Positions 36,379 to 44,641 of a stretch of DNA of 49,689 nucleotides are shown here, in pieces (positions within the stretch are counted from its first letter, which is position 1; every line of letters starts with the position of its first letter). The translations under genes and the position numbers were made by a program. The stretch is from JANOBD01 sp031411495 (GTDB lineage: Bacteria > Planctomycetota > Phycisphaerae > Tepidisphaerales > Tepidisphaeraceae): the NCBI GenBank assembly GCA_031411495.1, contig JANOBD010000029.1, positions 1 through 49,689 on the forward strand, read 5' to 3'. The notes beneath the pieces were generated by a model. That model was not told the DNA's origin. It saw nothing but the letters and a program-made list of their open reading frames with translations, and ran no database searches.

Positions 36379-38553
36379 TCAGCCGCGACGGCGGCGGAGG
36401 GTAGCCGTCGATGCGAGGATGAGCATTCCTGCCGTTGTCGGTTCCGGTACGAGCGAAAGCGCGGTTGCCCAGTCCGCGGCGAACTGCGCGCTCGTGTCGC
36501 CGAGGAGCGCCGGCGCGCTGTTGCCGTAGTTCTGCGCCAGGCCGAGCAGATCGTCGAAGTTCACGACGCCGTCGTAGGTGTTGTCGCCGTCGATCCAGCT
36601 CTTGCCGGTGCCGTTGTAGTTCTGGGCGAGCTTGAGGAGGTCGTCAAACGTCACGCTCCCGTTCAGGTCCGAATCGCCGCGAAGCGTGACGCGGAACACG
36701 ACGGTCGTATCGTCGATGGTCACGGTCGGATAGCCGGGCATCGGCCCGGTACCGACGATGCCGAGCGCCGACGCCTCGGCAAAAGCGACGCCGTACTTGC
36801 CGTCCGCAGCGGCGAGCGAACTGGTGATCCCGTTGCCCGTCCAGGTTCCGCCGTTGCGGCCTGAGGCGATCAGCGTCTGGATATCGGCGATGGGTGACGA
36901 GCCGGTGTAGTCAATTGCCCAGGCCCCACCCGTCAGGTCGAGTTTGCTGGTGGGCGCGGCGGCGCCGCCTCCAAACGTGAGGGTGTTGACCCGAGAGACG
37001 CCGCCACTGGTTCGAAGCGTTCCGCCGTAGATGCGGACTTGTGGTACGCCGTTGATGCTGCGGAAGCCGAGCGTTCCGCCGCCGAGCTTGCTGACGTGTA
37101 GGACGAGATTGGCGTTGACCTGCGTGTTGTTGGTGCGTTCGGTGATGAGCGTGGTGGCCGTGTTCAGATCGCCGGTGAAGATGACACTCGATCCGGAATT
37201 AACGTTCGAGCTCAGTCGATCTTTGACGATCACGCCGGCGTTGATCAGGTGGGATCCGGATCGGGAGGCGATTGCGACCGAACCGTTGGGGCCTTTGAGC
37301 GAGTCGAGTGTGATGGTGTTCGTGCCGGTATTGGTGATGGTCGTACCGGTGCCGGCGGGGCCCGACGAGTTGAAGTTCAGGTTGCCGACGGTGACGTTCG
37401 CGTTCAGCGACACGGTGTTGTTGCCGGCGGTGAAGAAGTTGGCGATCGCGCTCTGGCCGTTGGGTGCGGTGGCGGCCGCGCCGTTGGGGCCGGGCGCCCA
37501 ATTGGTGTTGGTCGTCCAGCTTCCGCCGCTCGGGCCGGTGTAGTTGACGACGTTGTCGTTGATTTCGAACGCGTTCAATACGGGATAGTCGAGCTGGAAT
37601 CGCTGCGGGTCGGCCGGGCTGCCGGGGCCGTACGCGCCGCCCCCCATGCTCTGTTCGCGGCCCACCGCCTGCTCGTTGATCATCAGCTGACCGTTCGCAT
37701 CGGTGAAGACGGTAATCGTCGTCGCCCAGGTGTAGTTATCGAGTGCATTGCTCGGCGCGGTATCCGGATTGGAGGTGACGGGGTTTGTCGGCGTCAGCGG
37801 ATAGGAGCCGCCCGAGGAGGGCCGCACGAACTGATAGCTGTCGGTGTTGCTGCCCAGCCCGCCGCTCGTCGCGTCGGTGAAGTGCATGGTGCTGTTTCCA
37901 TACACGGCGGGATTGATCGTGGTTTCGTTGTTTCCCGCGGCGTCGTAGAGTTTCACATAGCTGTAAAGCGTGACGTTGTAAGGCGTATTCGGGGCCAGGG
38001 TCGCGCCGGTAGTGTCGTCGACCGACAATGTGAGCGTCGGCGTGGTGCCGCTATTTGCGAGTGGCGGGGCAACCACAACGTAATCGCGATAGAGTTCCTG
38101 ATAGTAGTAAGGCGTACTCGCGGTGACGCTGGGAACCATACCCTGCTGTTCGGCGGAGTTAATCAACTCTCCCGTATTCGCCTGGATATACGCGTGCAGG
38201 TTGGGACGGTTGGTGCTGGTGTAATCGTATCGGTTGAGGCGGGGGTCTTCGGTGATTTCGCCGGTGCCTGCATCGATGACCTGTCCGCCGTTGATCAGCC
38301 AGGCTTCGAACGCCGGAGTCGAGTTCGGCCCGATGCTGCCGTCGGCGTTGCCGCCGAGGGTACCGCCTTCTGGAGGATAGCTATATCCCGCCGTCGCATT
38401 GCCGCCGTTGACATTGATATTGTTGTTATTGAGGTTATCGCTTTTGAAATCGACGCGCAGCAATTGGCCGGCATACGACGTCGTGGTAAGTGCCGCCACC
38501 GACATCAATGCCGCTCGTGTTAATGCCGCCTGGACATTACGACGCTGAAACAT
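36379..38553 (-). CDS. Secreted beta-helix/dockerin-like PEP-CTERM protein
   Basis: A 724-residue exported protein starting MFQRRNVQAALTRAALMSV (signal about 1-28, ending YAGQ). A unique N-terminal part of about 330 residues, rich in Asn and Thr, is not recognised. A beta-helix-like region (from about 350, WTTNTNWAPGPNG) is followed by LDLTGGAWAIDY, a GVAFAEASALGI segment, and VVFRVTLRGDSDLNGSVTFDD with a second dockerin-like repeat. The tail is VPEPTTAGMLILASTATLRRRR. The ATG at 38553 is favoured by GGAGGG upstream. A LacI-type operator and promoter lie 56-97 bases before it. Confidence 0.87.
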   Translation of the reverse strand: MFQRRNVQAALTRAALMSVAALTTTSYAGQLLRVDFKSDNLNNNNINVNGGNATAGYSYPPEGGTLGGNADGSIGPNSTPAFEAWLINGGQVIDAGTGEITEDPRLNRYDYTSTNRPNLHAYIQANTGELINSAEQQGMVPSVTASTPYYYQELYRDYVVVAPPLANSGTTPTLTLSVDDTTGATLAPNTPYNVTLYSYVKLYDAAGNNETTINPAVYGNSTMHFTDATSGGLGSNTDSYQFVRPSSGGSYPLTPTNPVTSNPDTAPSNALDNYTWATTITVFTDANGQLMINEQAVGREQSMGGGAYGPGSPADPQRFQLDYPVLNAFEINDNVVNYTGPSGGSWTTNTNWAPGPNGAAATAPNGQSAIANFFTAGNNTVSLNANVTVGNLNFNSSGPAGTGTTITNTGTNTITLDSLKGPNGSVAIASRSGSHLINAGVIVKDRLSSNVNSGSSVIFTGDLNTATTLITERTNNTQVNANLVLHVSKLGGGTLGFRSINGVPQVRIYGGTLRTSGGVSRVNTLTFGGGAAAPTSKLDLTGGAWAIDYTGSSPIADIQTLIASGRNGGTWTGNGITSSLAAADGKYGVAFAEASALGIVGTGPMPGYPTVTIDDTTVVFRVTLRGDSDLNGSVTFDDLLKLAQNYNGTGKSWIDGDNTYDGVVNFDDLLGLAQNYGNSAPALLGDTSAQFAADWATALSLVPEPTTAGMLILASTATLRRRRG

Positions 38554-38608
38554 GAAATGGCCCTCCGCCTGAGTGAAGCAATCGCCTCGGTTGCCGCCTC
38601 GCACCGAG

Positions 38609-38650
38609 GTAAACGTTTACTCACCATATCCGTACTCCTAGGGTCGTCAA
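38609..38650 (-). promoter_or_regulatory. Promoter with operator GTAAACGTTTAC, leftward
   Basis: On the minus strand: -35 TTGACG (38645-38650), 16-bp spacer, -10 TATGGT (38623-38628), two bases, then the perfect 12-bp palindrome at 38609-38620. It drives the leftward gene at 36379-38553 and possibly the GH10 gene after it. The same palindrome occurs at 39137-39148. Confidence 0.82.
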
Positions 38651-38915
38651 GATGAAATCAAACGTGTTCACGACAATCAACACCGATTGCCATTGCGAAG
38701 CGGAGACGGAGTTCTGTGCCAACGGCTGCGCGGGTTCTGGCGATGGGGCGCGCGCCTTCGAGTTCGAAGCAATGCGAGCCTTCGCGGGCTCGTTGGCTCT
38801 CAACGTGCAGTCGATATCGAATAGGAACGAAGCAGCGCCGGAGACTCGCCGACGGCACGTCATCCGGGGCACGATTCGAATCCTTTACAGTCGCTTGGTC
38901 CCGACCGGCAGGACC

Positions 38916-39057
38916 TCATCCGTTGCCGCGGCGGCGGCGTGCGAGCATGCTCAGGGCGGCGACGCTCAGCATGCTCGTAGGTTCCGGAACAACGGCGGCA
39001 TAGATTGCGAAAATGCCGTCGCGGGTGCCGCCGGCGACGTTGTTGCGGCCGATCGGA
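38916..39057 (-). pseudogene. Remnant of a PEP-CTERM protein C-terminus
   Basis: Read on the minus strand, the frame ends with NNVAGGTRDGIFAIYAAVVPEP, and then TSMLSVAALSMLARRRRGNG before a TGA at 38916-38918. This is a complete PEP-CTERM sorting tail, but the frame upstream has no ATG, GTG or TTG start and no signal peptide, and the remainder of the protein is absent. It is best read as the 3' end of a deleted gene. It lies between the two GTAAACGTTTAC promoters. Confidence 0.72.
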
Positions 39058-39105
39058 CTCGTGGGGCACCGAATTCGGCCCCATTGGCGAAAACGGAAAT
39101 TAGGA

Positions 39106-39148
39106 TTGACACCCCGATGCGCTGCATTATGCTTGCGTAAACGTTTAC
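39106..39148 (+). promoter_or_regulatory. Promoter with operator GTAAACGTTTAC, rightward
   Basis: -35 TTGACA (39106-39111), 16-bp spacer, -10 TATGCT (39128-39133), three bases, then GTAAACGTTTAC (39137-39148) over the start site. It drives the pseudopilin / GH10 / LacI / ABC / GH52 unit. This is the strongest promoter-like sequence in the window. Confidence 0.85.
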
Positions 39149-39217
39149 CTAACGTTTTCTGCCCGCTTGGCGGAGGGCAGAGTTTGGATGATTTTCACCC
39201 CTGCGAGGAAGCAATCC

Positions 39218-40201
39218 ATGCGTCCTGAACCCAAATCCCCCTCCCGGCTTGGATTCACTCTTGTCGAGTTGCTGGTCGTCATCGGAATCATTGCCGTTCT
39301 GATTTCGATTCTTCTCCCGGCACTAAATCGGGCACGGGCACAGGCGGCATCCGTTCAGTGCCAATCCAATCTCAAGCAGATCGGGCTTGCCGTCCGCCTC
39401 TATGCCGGGATGAACCGGGACGGGCTTCCGTTCGGCTTCTGGGGCGGACAACGCCTCGATGGCGTCGACAACAGCCCCGCGTCCAACGCCAGCCGAGCGA
39501 CTCACTGGGTGCTGCTTCTCCAGAATGCAATGAATAATAAGTCGGGCGGAAACTGGAATGAAGCGACCAGCAGCAAAGCCAATACGTCCTCGCTGCGCGA
39601 ACTGTTCCTGTGCCCGGACGGTCCCCAGGATCATGCGAAGGCCGACAACAATTCCGGCGTCACCTACTACGAGTGTCATCCGGTTCTGATGCCATTCCTC
39701 TACCCCAACGGGAGCGCCTTCGAGTTCTACGGCACCGGCCGCTGCTACAAGCTCTCACAATTGAAGCGCTCGTCGGAGGTCGCCTTGATATGGGATGCGT
39801 CGGTCTACTATGACGGCCCCAACGGCGTGTGGAAACCCGTGAACGAAGTCCCCGTCGGTGTGTGCGTAGACTTTGGCCCGATGTTTTCGTCGAACACGGC
39901 GGCGTACAACGACGCGCTGTACACCAATCCCAAACTCCCCGGCGATGTGGCCAACGCCGATCGCAGCGTCATGATGACGCCCAACATCAGTGGCGCGATT
40001 CAATCCCCCTTCACTGGAAAATTGAATGTCGATGTGCTCGAGAATCCGCACAACCTGCGATTCCGACACTTCCGAAACACCGGCCTCAACGCGTTGATGA
40101 TCGACGGACATGTCGAATCGTTCACCTACGACAAGCGGAAGATCGCGACCGACCCCAATGTCACGAACTTCAAACGCAGAAACCTCTACGTCAAACGATA
40201 A
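39218..40201 (+). CDS. Pseudopilin-like protein with H-X-DG domain
   Basis: A 327-residue protein starting MRPEPKSPSRLGFTLVELL, with a canonical prepilin site (G|F, Glu +5) and one hydrophobic helix (LVVIGIIAVLISILL). The C-terminus has RHFRNTGLNALMIDGHVES (His, 11 residues, Asp-Gly) and the tail RRNLYV. The central YYECHP-VLMPFL motif and KRSSEVALIWD are shared with the copies at 21611 and 25880. GAGGAA precedes the ATG; an in-frame ATG at 39188 is possible. It is first in the operon, 54 bases before a GH10 xylanase, under a LacI-type operator. Confidence 0.9.
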   Translation: MRPEPKSPSRLGFTLVELLVVIGIIAVLISILLPALNRARAQAASVQCQSNLKQIGLAVRLYAGMNRDGLPFGFWGGQRLDGVDNSPASNASRATHWVLLLQNAMNNKSGGNWNEATSSKANTSSLRELFLCPDGPQDHAKADNNSGVTYYECHPVLMPFLYPNGSAFEFYGTGRCYKLSQLKRSSEVALIWDASVYYDGPNGVWKPVNEVPVGVCVDFGPMFSSNTAAYNDALYTNPKLPGDVANADRSVMMTPNISGAIQSPFTGKLNVDVLENPHNLRFRHFRNTGLNALMIDGHVESFTYDKRKIATDPNVTNFKRRNLYVKR

Positions 40202-40255
40202 CACCGCACGCTCCGCGATCGTTGGTCAGTATTAAACGGCTTCAGGAGGAATCCG

Positions 40256-42079
40256 ATGAGTCTTGATCAGGCCCACGATCGAAATGGGCACACCCGGAAA
40301 CGGTTCGTATCGCTGCTGTTGGGACTTTTGATCATGGTCATCACCATCCTTCCAAGTGTAACTGCCGCCGAGTTCGACGACTCGCACCCGGTCTTCCTTT
40401 CGCCGGACGTCGTCAAAGAAGTGAAACTCATCGGCAAGCGGACGGATCTCGGCAAGCTCGAGCTTGTTTCCGTGAAGGGAACCACGTTTGACACCGCAGC
40501 GCGGATCACCACGACCAGCGATCCCGGTACCGAATGGAATTTGCAGGTGGCCGTCGACACTCAGGCCGATGTTCACGAAGGCGATGTCGTCCTGGCGAAG
40601 TTCTATTTGAGATGCGTCGACTCGATGACCGGCGAAGGCTTCACCGGCTTCGTGTTCGAGGAAAAGCGGCCGCCCAACGATAAGGCCGCCGAGTTTCGCG
40701 TCGGCGCCGGCAAGGAATGGCTCGCGTGTTTTGTGCCTTTCAAGGCCCGACGTGACTTCAAGGCCGGCGAAACACAAGTCTGTTTCCGTGCGGGGTTCGA
40801 TCGACAGACGATCGAGATCGGCGGCATCGAACTGATCAACTACGGCCCGGATGCCGATCTCGCCTCCCTCCCGCGGACCAAGGTGTCCTACGCCGGTCGC
40901 GAAGCCGAAGCCCCGTGGCGAAAGGCCGCGCTCGAGCAGATCGAGAAGATCCGCAAAGCCGATCTGAGTGTCGAAGTCGTCGATGCCGCCGGCGAGCCGG
41001 TGCCGAACGCGAGTGTCCATGTTGAGCTCAAGCGTCATGCGTTCGGCTTCGGCTCGTGCGTAACGGTGGACCAGATTCTCGGCACGAGCCCGAATGATGT
41101 GAAGAGTCGCGAGATCATCGAAAAGTATTTCAACCGTGTCGTCTTCGAGAACGACATGAAGTGGCCAGCGATGTGGGAGGGCGCGCCGCCAAAGCTGGAT
41201 CAGGCGGTCGAGTGGCTGCTGGCGCATCACATCGAGATTCGCGGCCACAACCTGCAATGGCCGAGCTGGCAGTGGTCACCGCGGCAGCTGCGCGACTACG
41301 CGAACGACCCCGCGAAACTTCGACAGCTCTGTGCCGATCGCGTCAGCAGCGCCGTCTCTCACTTCAAAGGGAAACTGATCCAGTGGGACGTCGTCAACGA
41401 GCCGTACAACAATGTCGATCTGCTCAACATCCTGGGCAAAGACGTGATGATCGACTGGTTCAAGCTCGCCAAGCAATCCGACCCGAACTGCCAGATGTTC
41501 CTGAACGATTTCGGCATCTTCGACGGCGGCGCGGCGAGCGAACATCGCCAACACTTCTACGACACGATCCACTGGCTCAAGGACAGCGGCGCGCCGATCG
41601 ACGGTATCGGCATCCAGTCTCATTTCGGCGCGATGCCCCCGCAACCGACGCAGCTCACCGCCGTGCTCGACCAGTTCTCCCAGTTCGGTCTGCCCATCGA
41701 ATCGACGGAATACAGCATCAACACGGACGACCGAGAACTCCAGGCCGACTACATGCGCGACTACATGATCGCCGTGTTTGCCCACCCCCAGGTCCAGGGC
41801 ATCATGCTCTGGGGCTTCTGGGAAGGCCGGCACTGGCGCCCCCAAGCGGCCCTATGGACGCTCGACTGGCAACTCCGCCCGCACGGAAAAGTGTGGACGG
41901 ACTTGCTTGAGAAACAGTGGAACACCAATCTACAGCTCAGCACCGATGGAGAGGGCGCGGCCAGGACGCGTGGATTCCTCGGTGATTACGAAATCACCGT
42001 CACCAGCGGGTCAGCAAAACAGGTCGTCCCTGCGAAGCTGGTCAAAGATGGGACGCAGGTGAAGATCCGTCTCGAGTGA
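40256..42079 (+). CDS. GH10 endo-beta-1,4-xylanase with N-terminal accessory domain
   Basis: A 607-residue enzyme. A hydrophobic segment (about 17-37, LLLGLLIMVITILPSVTAAE) serves as signal or membrane anchor. An accessory beta domain (about 40-200, with FYLRCVDSMTGEGFTGFVF) precedes the GH10 barrel (about 230-580). Acid/base Glu382 is in WDVVNEPY and nucleophile Glu485 in STEYS. It has no dockerin-like repeat or PEP-CTERM tail, unlike the GH10 at 33373, so the two xylanases are likely displayed differently. A CAGGAGGAA site precedes the ATG. It follows the pseudopilin gene and precedes a LacI gene 27 bases on. Confidence 0.95.
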   Translation: MSLDQAHDRNGHTRKRFVSLLLGLLIMVITILPSVTAAEFDDSHPVFLSPDVVKEVKLIGKRTDLGKLELVSVKGTTFDTAARITTTSDPGTEWNLQVAVDTQADVHEGDVVLAKFYLRCVDSMTGEGFTGFVFEEKRPPNDKAAEFRVGAGKEWLACFVPFKARRDFKAGETQVCFRAGFDRQTIEIGGIELINYGPDADLASLPRTKVSYAGREAEAPWRKAALEQIEKIRKADLSVEVVDAAGEPVPNASVHVELKRHAFGFGSCVTVDQILGTSPNDVKSREIIEKYFNRVVFENDMKWPAMWEGAPPKLDQAVEWLLAHHIEIRGHNLQWPSWQWSPRQLRDYANDPAKLRQLCADRVSSAVSHFKGKLIQWDVVNEPYNNVDLLNILGKDVMIDWFKLAKQSDPNCQMFLNDFGIFDGGAASEHRQHFYDTIHWLKDSGAPIDGIGIQSHFGAMPPQPTQLTAVLDQFSQFGLPIESTEYSINTDDRELQADYMRDYMIAVFAHPQVQGIMLWGFWEGRHWRPQAALWTLDWQLRPHGKVWTDLLEKQWNTNLQLSTDGEGAARTRGFLGDYEITVTSGSAKQVVPAKLVKDGTQVKIRLE

Positions 42080-42106
42080 CGAAATCGTCGTCTGGGAAGC
42101 GTCGGG

Positions 42107-43147
42107 ATGAATCGCATCAAGGAACAATTGGGTATGATCGAGCCCATGAGTGCTCGGCCAACCCTTGTCGACGTCGCCAAACTCTGTGGCGTTACGCCCG
42201 CGACCGTCAGCCGTGTTTTGAACGGGAAGCAGAAGTTTTCTGCCAGCGACGCCGTCCGCGAAAAGATCTTCGAAACCGCCGCCAAGCTCGGCTACGTGCC
42301 CGATCTTTCGGCACGGAACTTGAATCGCCGGGCGACACGAATCATCGGCCTGTTTGCATCGCCGGTGACACACGTCGCCGAGGGCATTAACGATTCGCTC
42401 CTGCACGGCATCTCCTCGGTGCTTCACGCCGGCGGATACGACGTCTTCTTCGAACTATCTTCCGCGAGCCATGCGACGCCGCCTCTGCCGGCGTGGCGAT
42501 TTGACGGTGCGATCCTGATGCAGGCGCCCAAGCAGGAGACGGTCGATGAACTCGATCGCCGGCGTGTGCCATACGTGTGCGTCAACGAGCGCATCGGCAA
42601 CCCCGCCGCGAGTGTGCTGGCCGACGATGTTCTGGGCATGACCCGCGCCGTCGAGCACCTTCATGAGTGCGGACATCGCCGGATCGCCTACGCGAACGCG
42701 CGGGCCGGTTACTTCAGCCACTACAGCGTGCCGGAACGGTACGAAACACTTCTTTCGCAGATCAATTCGCGCGGAATGGAACTCGCGCCGGGGCATGATG
42801 TGCCCTTCTCGACCGAAACCGACTTTCTCGACGTGACGGTGAAGCGTGGCGGAGCGACCGCGATCATCACCTACGATCACACGATCGCCATCGCACTGGT
42901 CGGCGCGGCATACCACTTGAAGCTGAGGATTCCGCAGGACTTCAGCCTGATCTGCTTCAACGACGTCTTCCCGGTCGCGATGATGCCCCCGCCGCTCACC
43001 GCCGTCTCGGTTTCCGGACGTGAGATGGGACGGGTCGGCGCCGAATTGCTGTTGAACAATCTGATTCTCCCACGTCAAATGCAGTCGCGCGAGATTCGCG
43101 TCCCAGAAGAATTGATCATTCGAGGCTCGACGGCCATTCGGAAGTAG
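42107..43147 (+). CDS. LacI-family regulator, probable xylan-regulon repressor
   Basis: A 346-residue regulator. The helix-turn-helix is at about 18-42 (LVDVAKLCGVTPATVSRVLNG), preceded by a short N-terminal extension. The effector-binding core has FASPVTHVAEGINDSLLHGI, HLHECGHRRIAYANA and LICFNDVFPVAMMPPPLTAVSVS. It lies inside the operon whose promoter carries GTAAACGTTTAC, between the GH10 and the sugar importer genes. It is therefore the best candidate to bind that palindrome, controlling both arms and itself. The inducer is inferred to be a xylo-oligosaccharide or xylose. Confidence 0.9.
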   Translation: MNRIKEQLGMIEPMSARPTLVDVAKLCGVTPATVSRVLNGKQKFSASDAVREKIFETAAKLGYVPDLSARNLNRRATRIIGLFASPVTHVAEGINDSLLHGISSVLHAGGYDVFFELSSASHATPPLPAWRFDGAILMQAPKQETVDELDRRRVPYVCVNERIGNPAASVLADDVLGMTRAVEHLHECGHRRIAYANARAGYFSHYSVPERYETLLSQINSRGMELAPGHDVPFSTETDFLDVTVKRGGATAIITYDHTIAIALVGAAYHLKLRIPQDFSLICFNDVFPVAMMPPPLTAVSVSGREMGRVGAELLLNNLILPRQMQSREIRVPEELIIRGSTAIRK

Positions 43148-43197
43148 TTGTGGCGCGCCGCTCGCGTCGAAATTAGTCCCGCTCGCGACCTATCAGC

Positions 43198-43217
43198 TTC
43201 CACTCGGCGGAGTGGAA
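43198..43217 (+). promoter_or_regulatory. Hairpin upstream of the solute-binding gene
   Basis: TTCCACTC (43198-43205) and GAGTGGAA (43210-43217) pair exactly around GGCG. It lies between the LacI and SBP genes, 33 bases before the SBP start. It may set relative expression of repressor and importer or act as a binding site. Confidence 0.45.
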
Positions 43218-43249
43218 CGGGTATCGGAGTGGTGAAGGATTCATCTGCC

Positions 43250-44641
43250 ATGCAATTCCCCTACGGCAACGCCGCGCTCACCCTCCTGGTTGTCTCTGTT
43301 CTCACCGGCCTGGGCATCGGAATCGTCGATGTGCGAAAGGCCACGCGCCTCGACAAACCGGATATCGTCTTCGCCACATTCGCCAAAGATCATTTGCCGG
43401 CCTACATCCCCGCGATCGAGAAGTTCGAAAAAGAAAACCACTGCAAGGTCCAGCTTCAATACGTCGATCAGCCCACCGTGAAAGGCCGTCTGCAGGCAGC
43501 GATGCAGGTCGGCGCCGAAGTGCCGGATATGGTCGAGATCCTCGACGGAACCATGGGCACGTTTACATCTGGTCCGCTCGAAAATGTCGGCTTCGTCGAC
43601 CTCACCGAGAAGATCAAGGAGAACGGACTTGCGGACAAGCTGGTGAAATCGCGCTTCGGCAAATGGAGCAGCCGCGGCCACCTCTATGCGCTGCCGCACG
43701 ATGTCCATCCGGTCATGCTCGCCTATCGACGGGATGTGTGTGAGCAACTTGGAATCGACGTCTCCAAGCTCACGACGTGGGACGAGTTCGTCCGCGTCGG
43801 CCGGCAGGTGACCAAAGACAGTGACGGCGACGGCGTCTACGACCGCTACATGATCGACCTTCCCGCCGACGGCGGCGATGCGCTTCGTCTCCTGATGCTG
43901 CAGCGCGGCGCGCGATTGTTCGACGATAAGGGCAACGTCTGCTTCGACGACGAACTGACCGCCAAAACGGTCTGCTGGTATGTCCGCCAGACCAGCGGGA
44001 AGTCGAAGATCTCCTTCCCGGCAGGCTGGGGACAGAACTTCGCCAAGACGATGCAGGACGCCACGTGCCTGTTCTTTATCTGCCCGGATTGGCGAACCAA
44101 GCAGATCCAGGCGGACGTGAGCGCGGTCAAAGGCAAGATGGCCCTCATGCCGCTTCCGGCGTGGGAACCCGGCGGCATCCGCACCAGCACCTGGGGCGGC
44201 ACCGGCCTCGCCTTCCCGAAGCAGGGAAAGAACTTCGATCTCGCCTGGAAACTCGCGATGTATCTCTATTACGACCCCGAACAACTCGGCCCGCGCTTCC
44301 TCGACAACTACATCCTGCCCCCGCTCACCAGCGCCTGGACCCAGCCTCAGTTCAACGAGCCCGATCCCTTCTACAGCAACCAGCGCCGCGGGATGGAGTA
44401 CATCAAGCTCGCCCCTCAAGTTCCAGACGAGCCGGCACACACCTACGCGCAGACGGCGCTGGGCAAACTGTCCGAGGCGTATCAGAACGTCGTTCTGCAC
44501 TACGAGAAAAATGGCGATGACGGCCTGGAAGAGTTTGCGCTGGCGGAGCTCAAGCGTTGTGCCGAGCGCGTCCGCGTCATGGTCGATCGGAACGTCTTTC
44601 TTCGTACCGACGACCGCACGTCGAAAGGAGCCGCCAAGTGA
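43250..44641 (+). CDS. ABC sugar transporter, extracellular solute-binding protein
   Basis: A 463-residue family 1 solute-binding protein. The hydrophobic N-terminus (NAALTLLVVSVLTGLGIGIV) has no lipobox cysteine, so it is a signal peptide or uncleaved anchor. The mature protein shows the typical alternation of domain motifs: IEKFEKENHCKVQLQYVDQ, QAAMQVGAEVPDMVEI, GHLYALPHDVHPVMLAYRRD, and WGGTGLAFPKQGKNFDLAWK. It would bind an oligosaccharide (xylo-oligosaccharide is inferred from the GH10 and GH52 neighbours). The ATG is preferred to earlier starts. Its stop overlaps the start of the first permease. Confidence 0.9.
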   Translation: MQFPYGNAALTLLVVSVLTGLGIGIVDVRKATRLDKPDIVFATFAKDHLPAYIPAIEKFEKENHCKVQLQYVDQPTVKGRLQAAMQVGAEVPDMVEILDGTMGTFTSGPLENVGFVDLTEKIKENGLADKLVKSRFGKWSSRGHLYALPHDVHPVMLAYRRDVCEQLGIDVSKLTTWDEFVRVGRQVTKDSDGDGVYDRYMIDLPADGGDALRLLMLQRGARLFDDKGNVCFDDELTAKTVCWYVRQTSGKSKISFPAGWGQNFAKTMQDATCLFFICPDWRTKQIQADVSAVKGKMALMPLPAWEPGGIRTSTWGGTGLAFPKQGKNFDLAWKLAMYLYYDPEQLGPRFLDNYILPPLTSAWTQPQFNEPDPFYSNQRRGMEYIKLAPQVPDEPAHTYAQTALGKLSEAYQNVVLHYEKNGDDGLEEFALAELKRCAERVRVMVDRNVFLRTDDRTSKGAAK

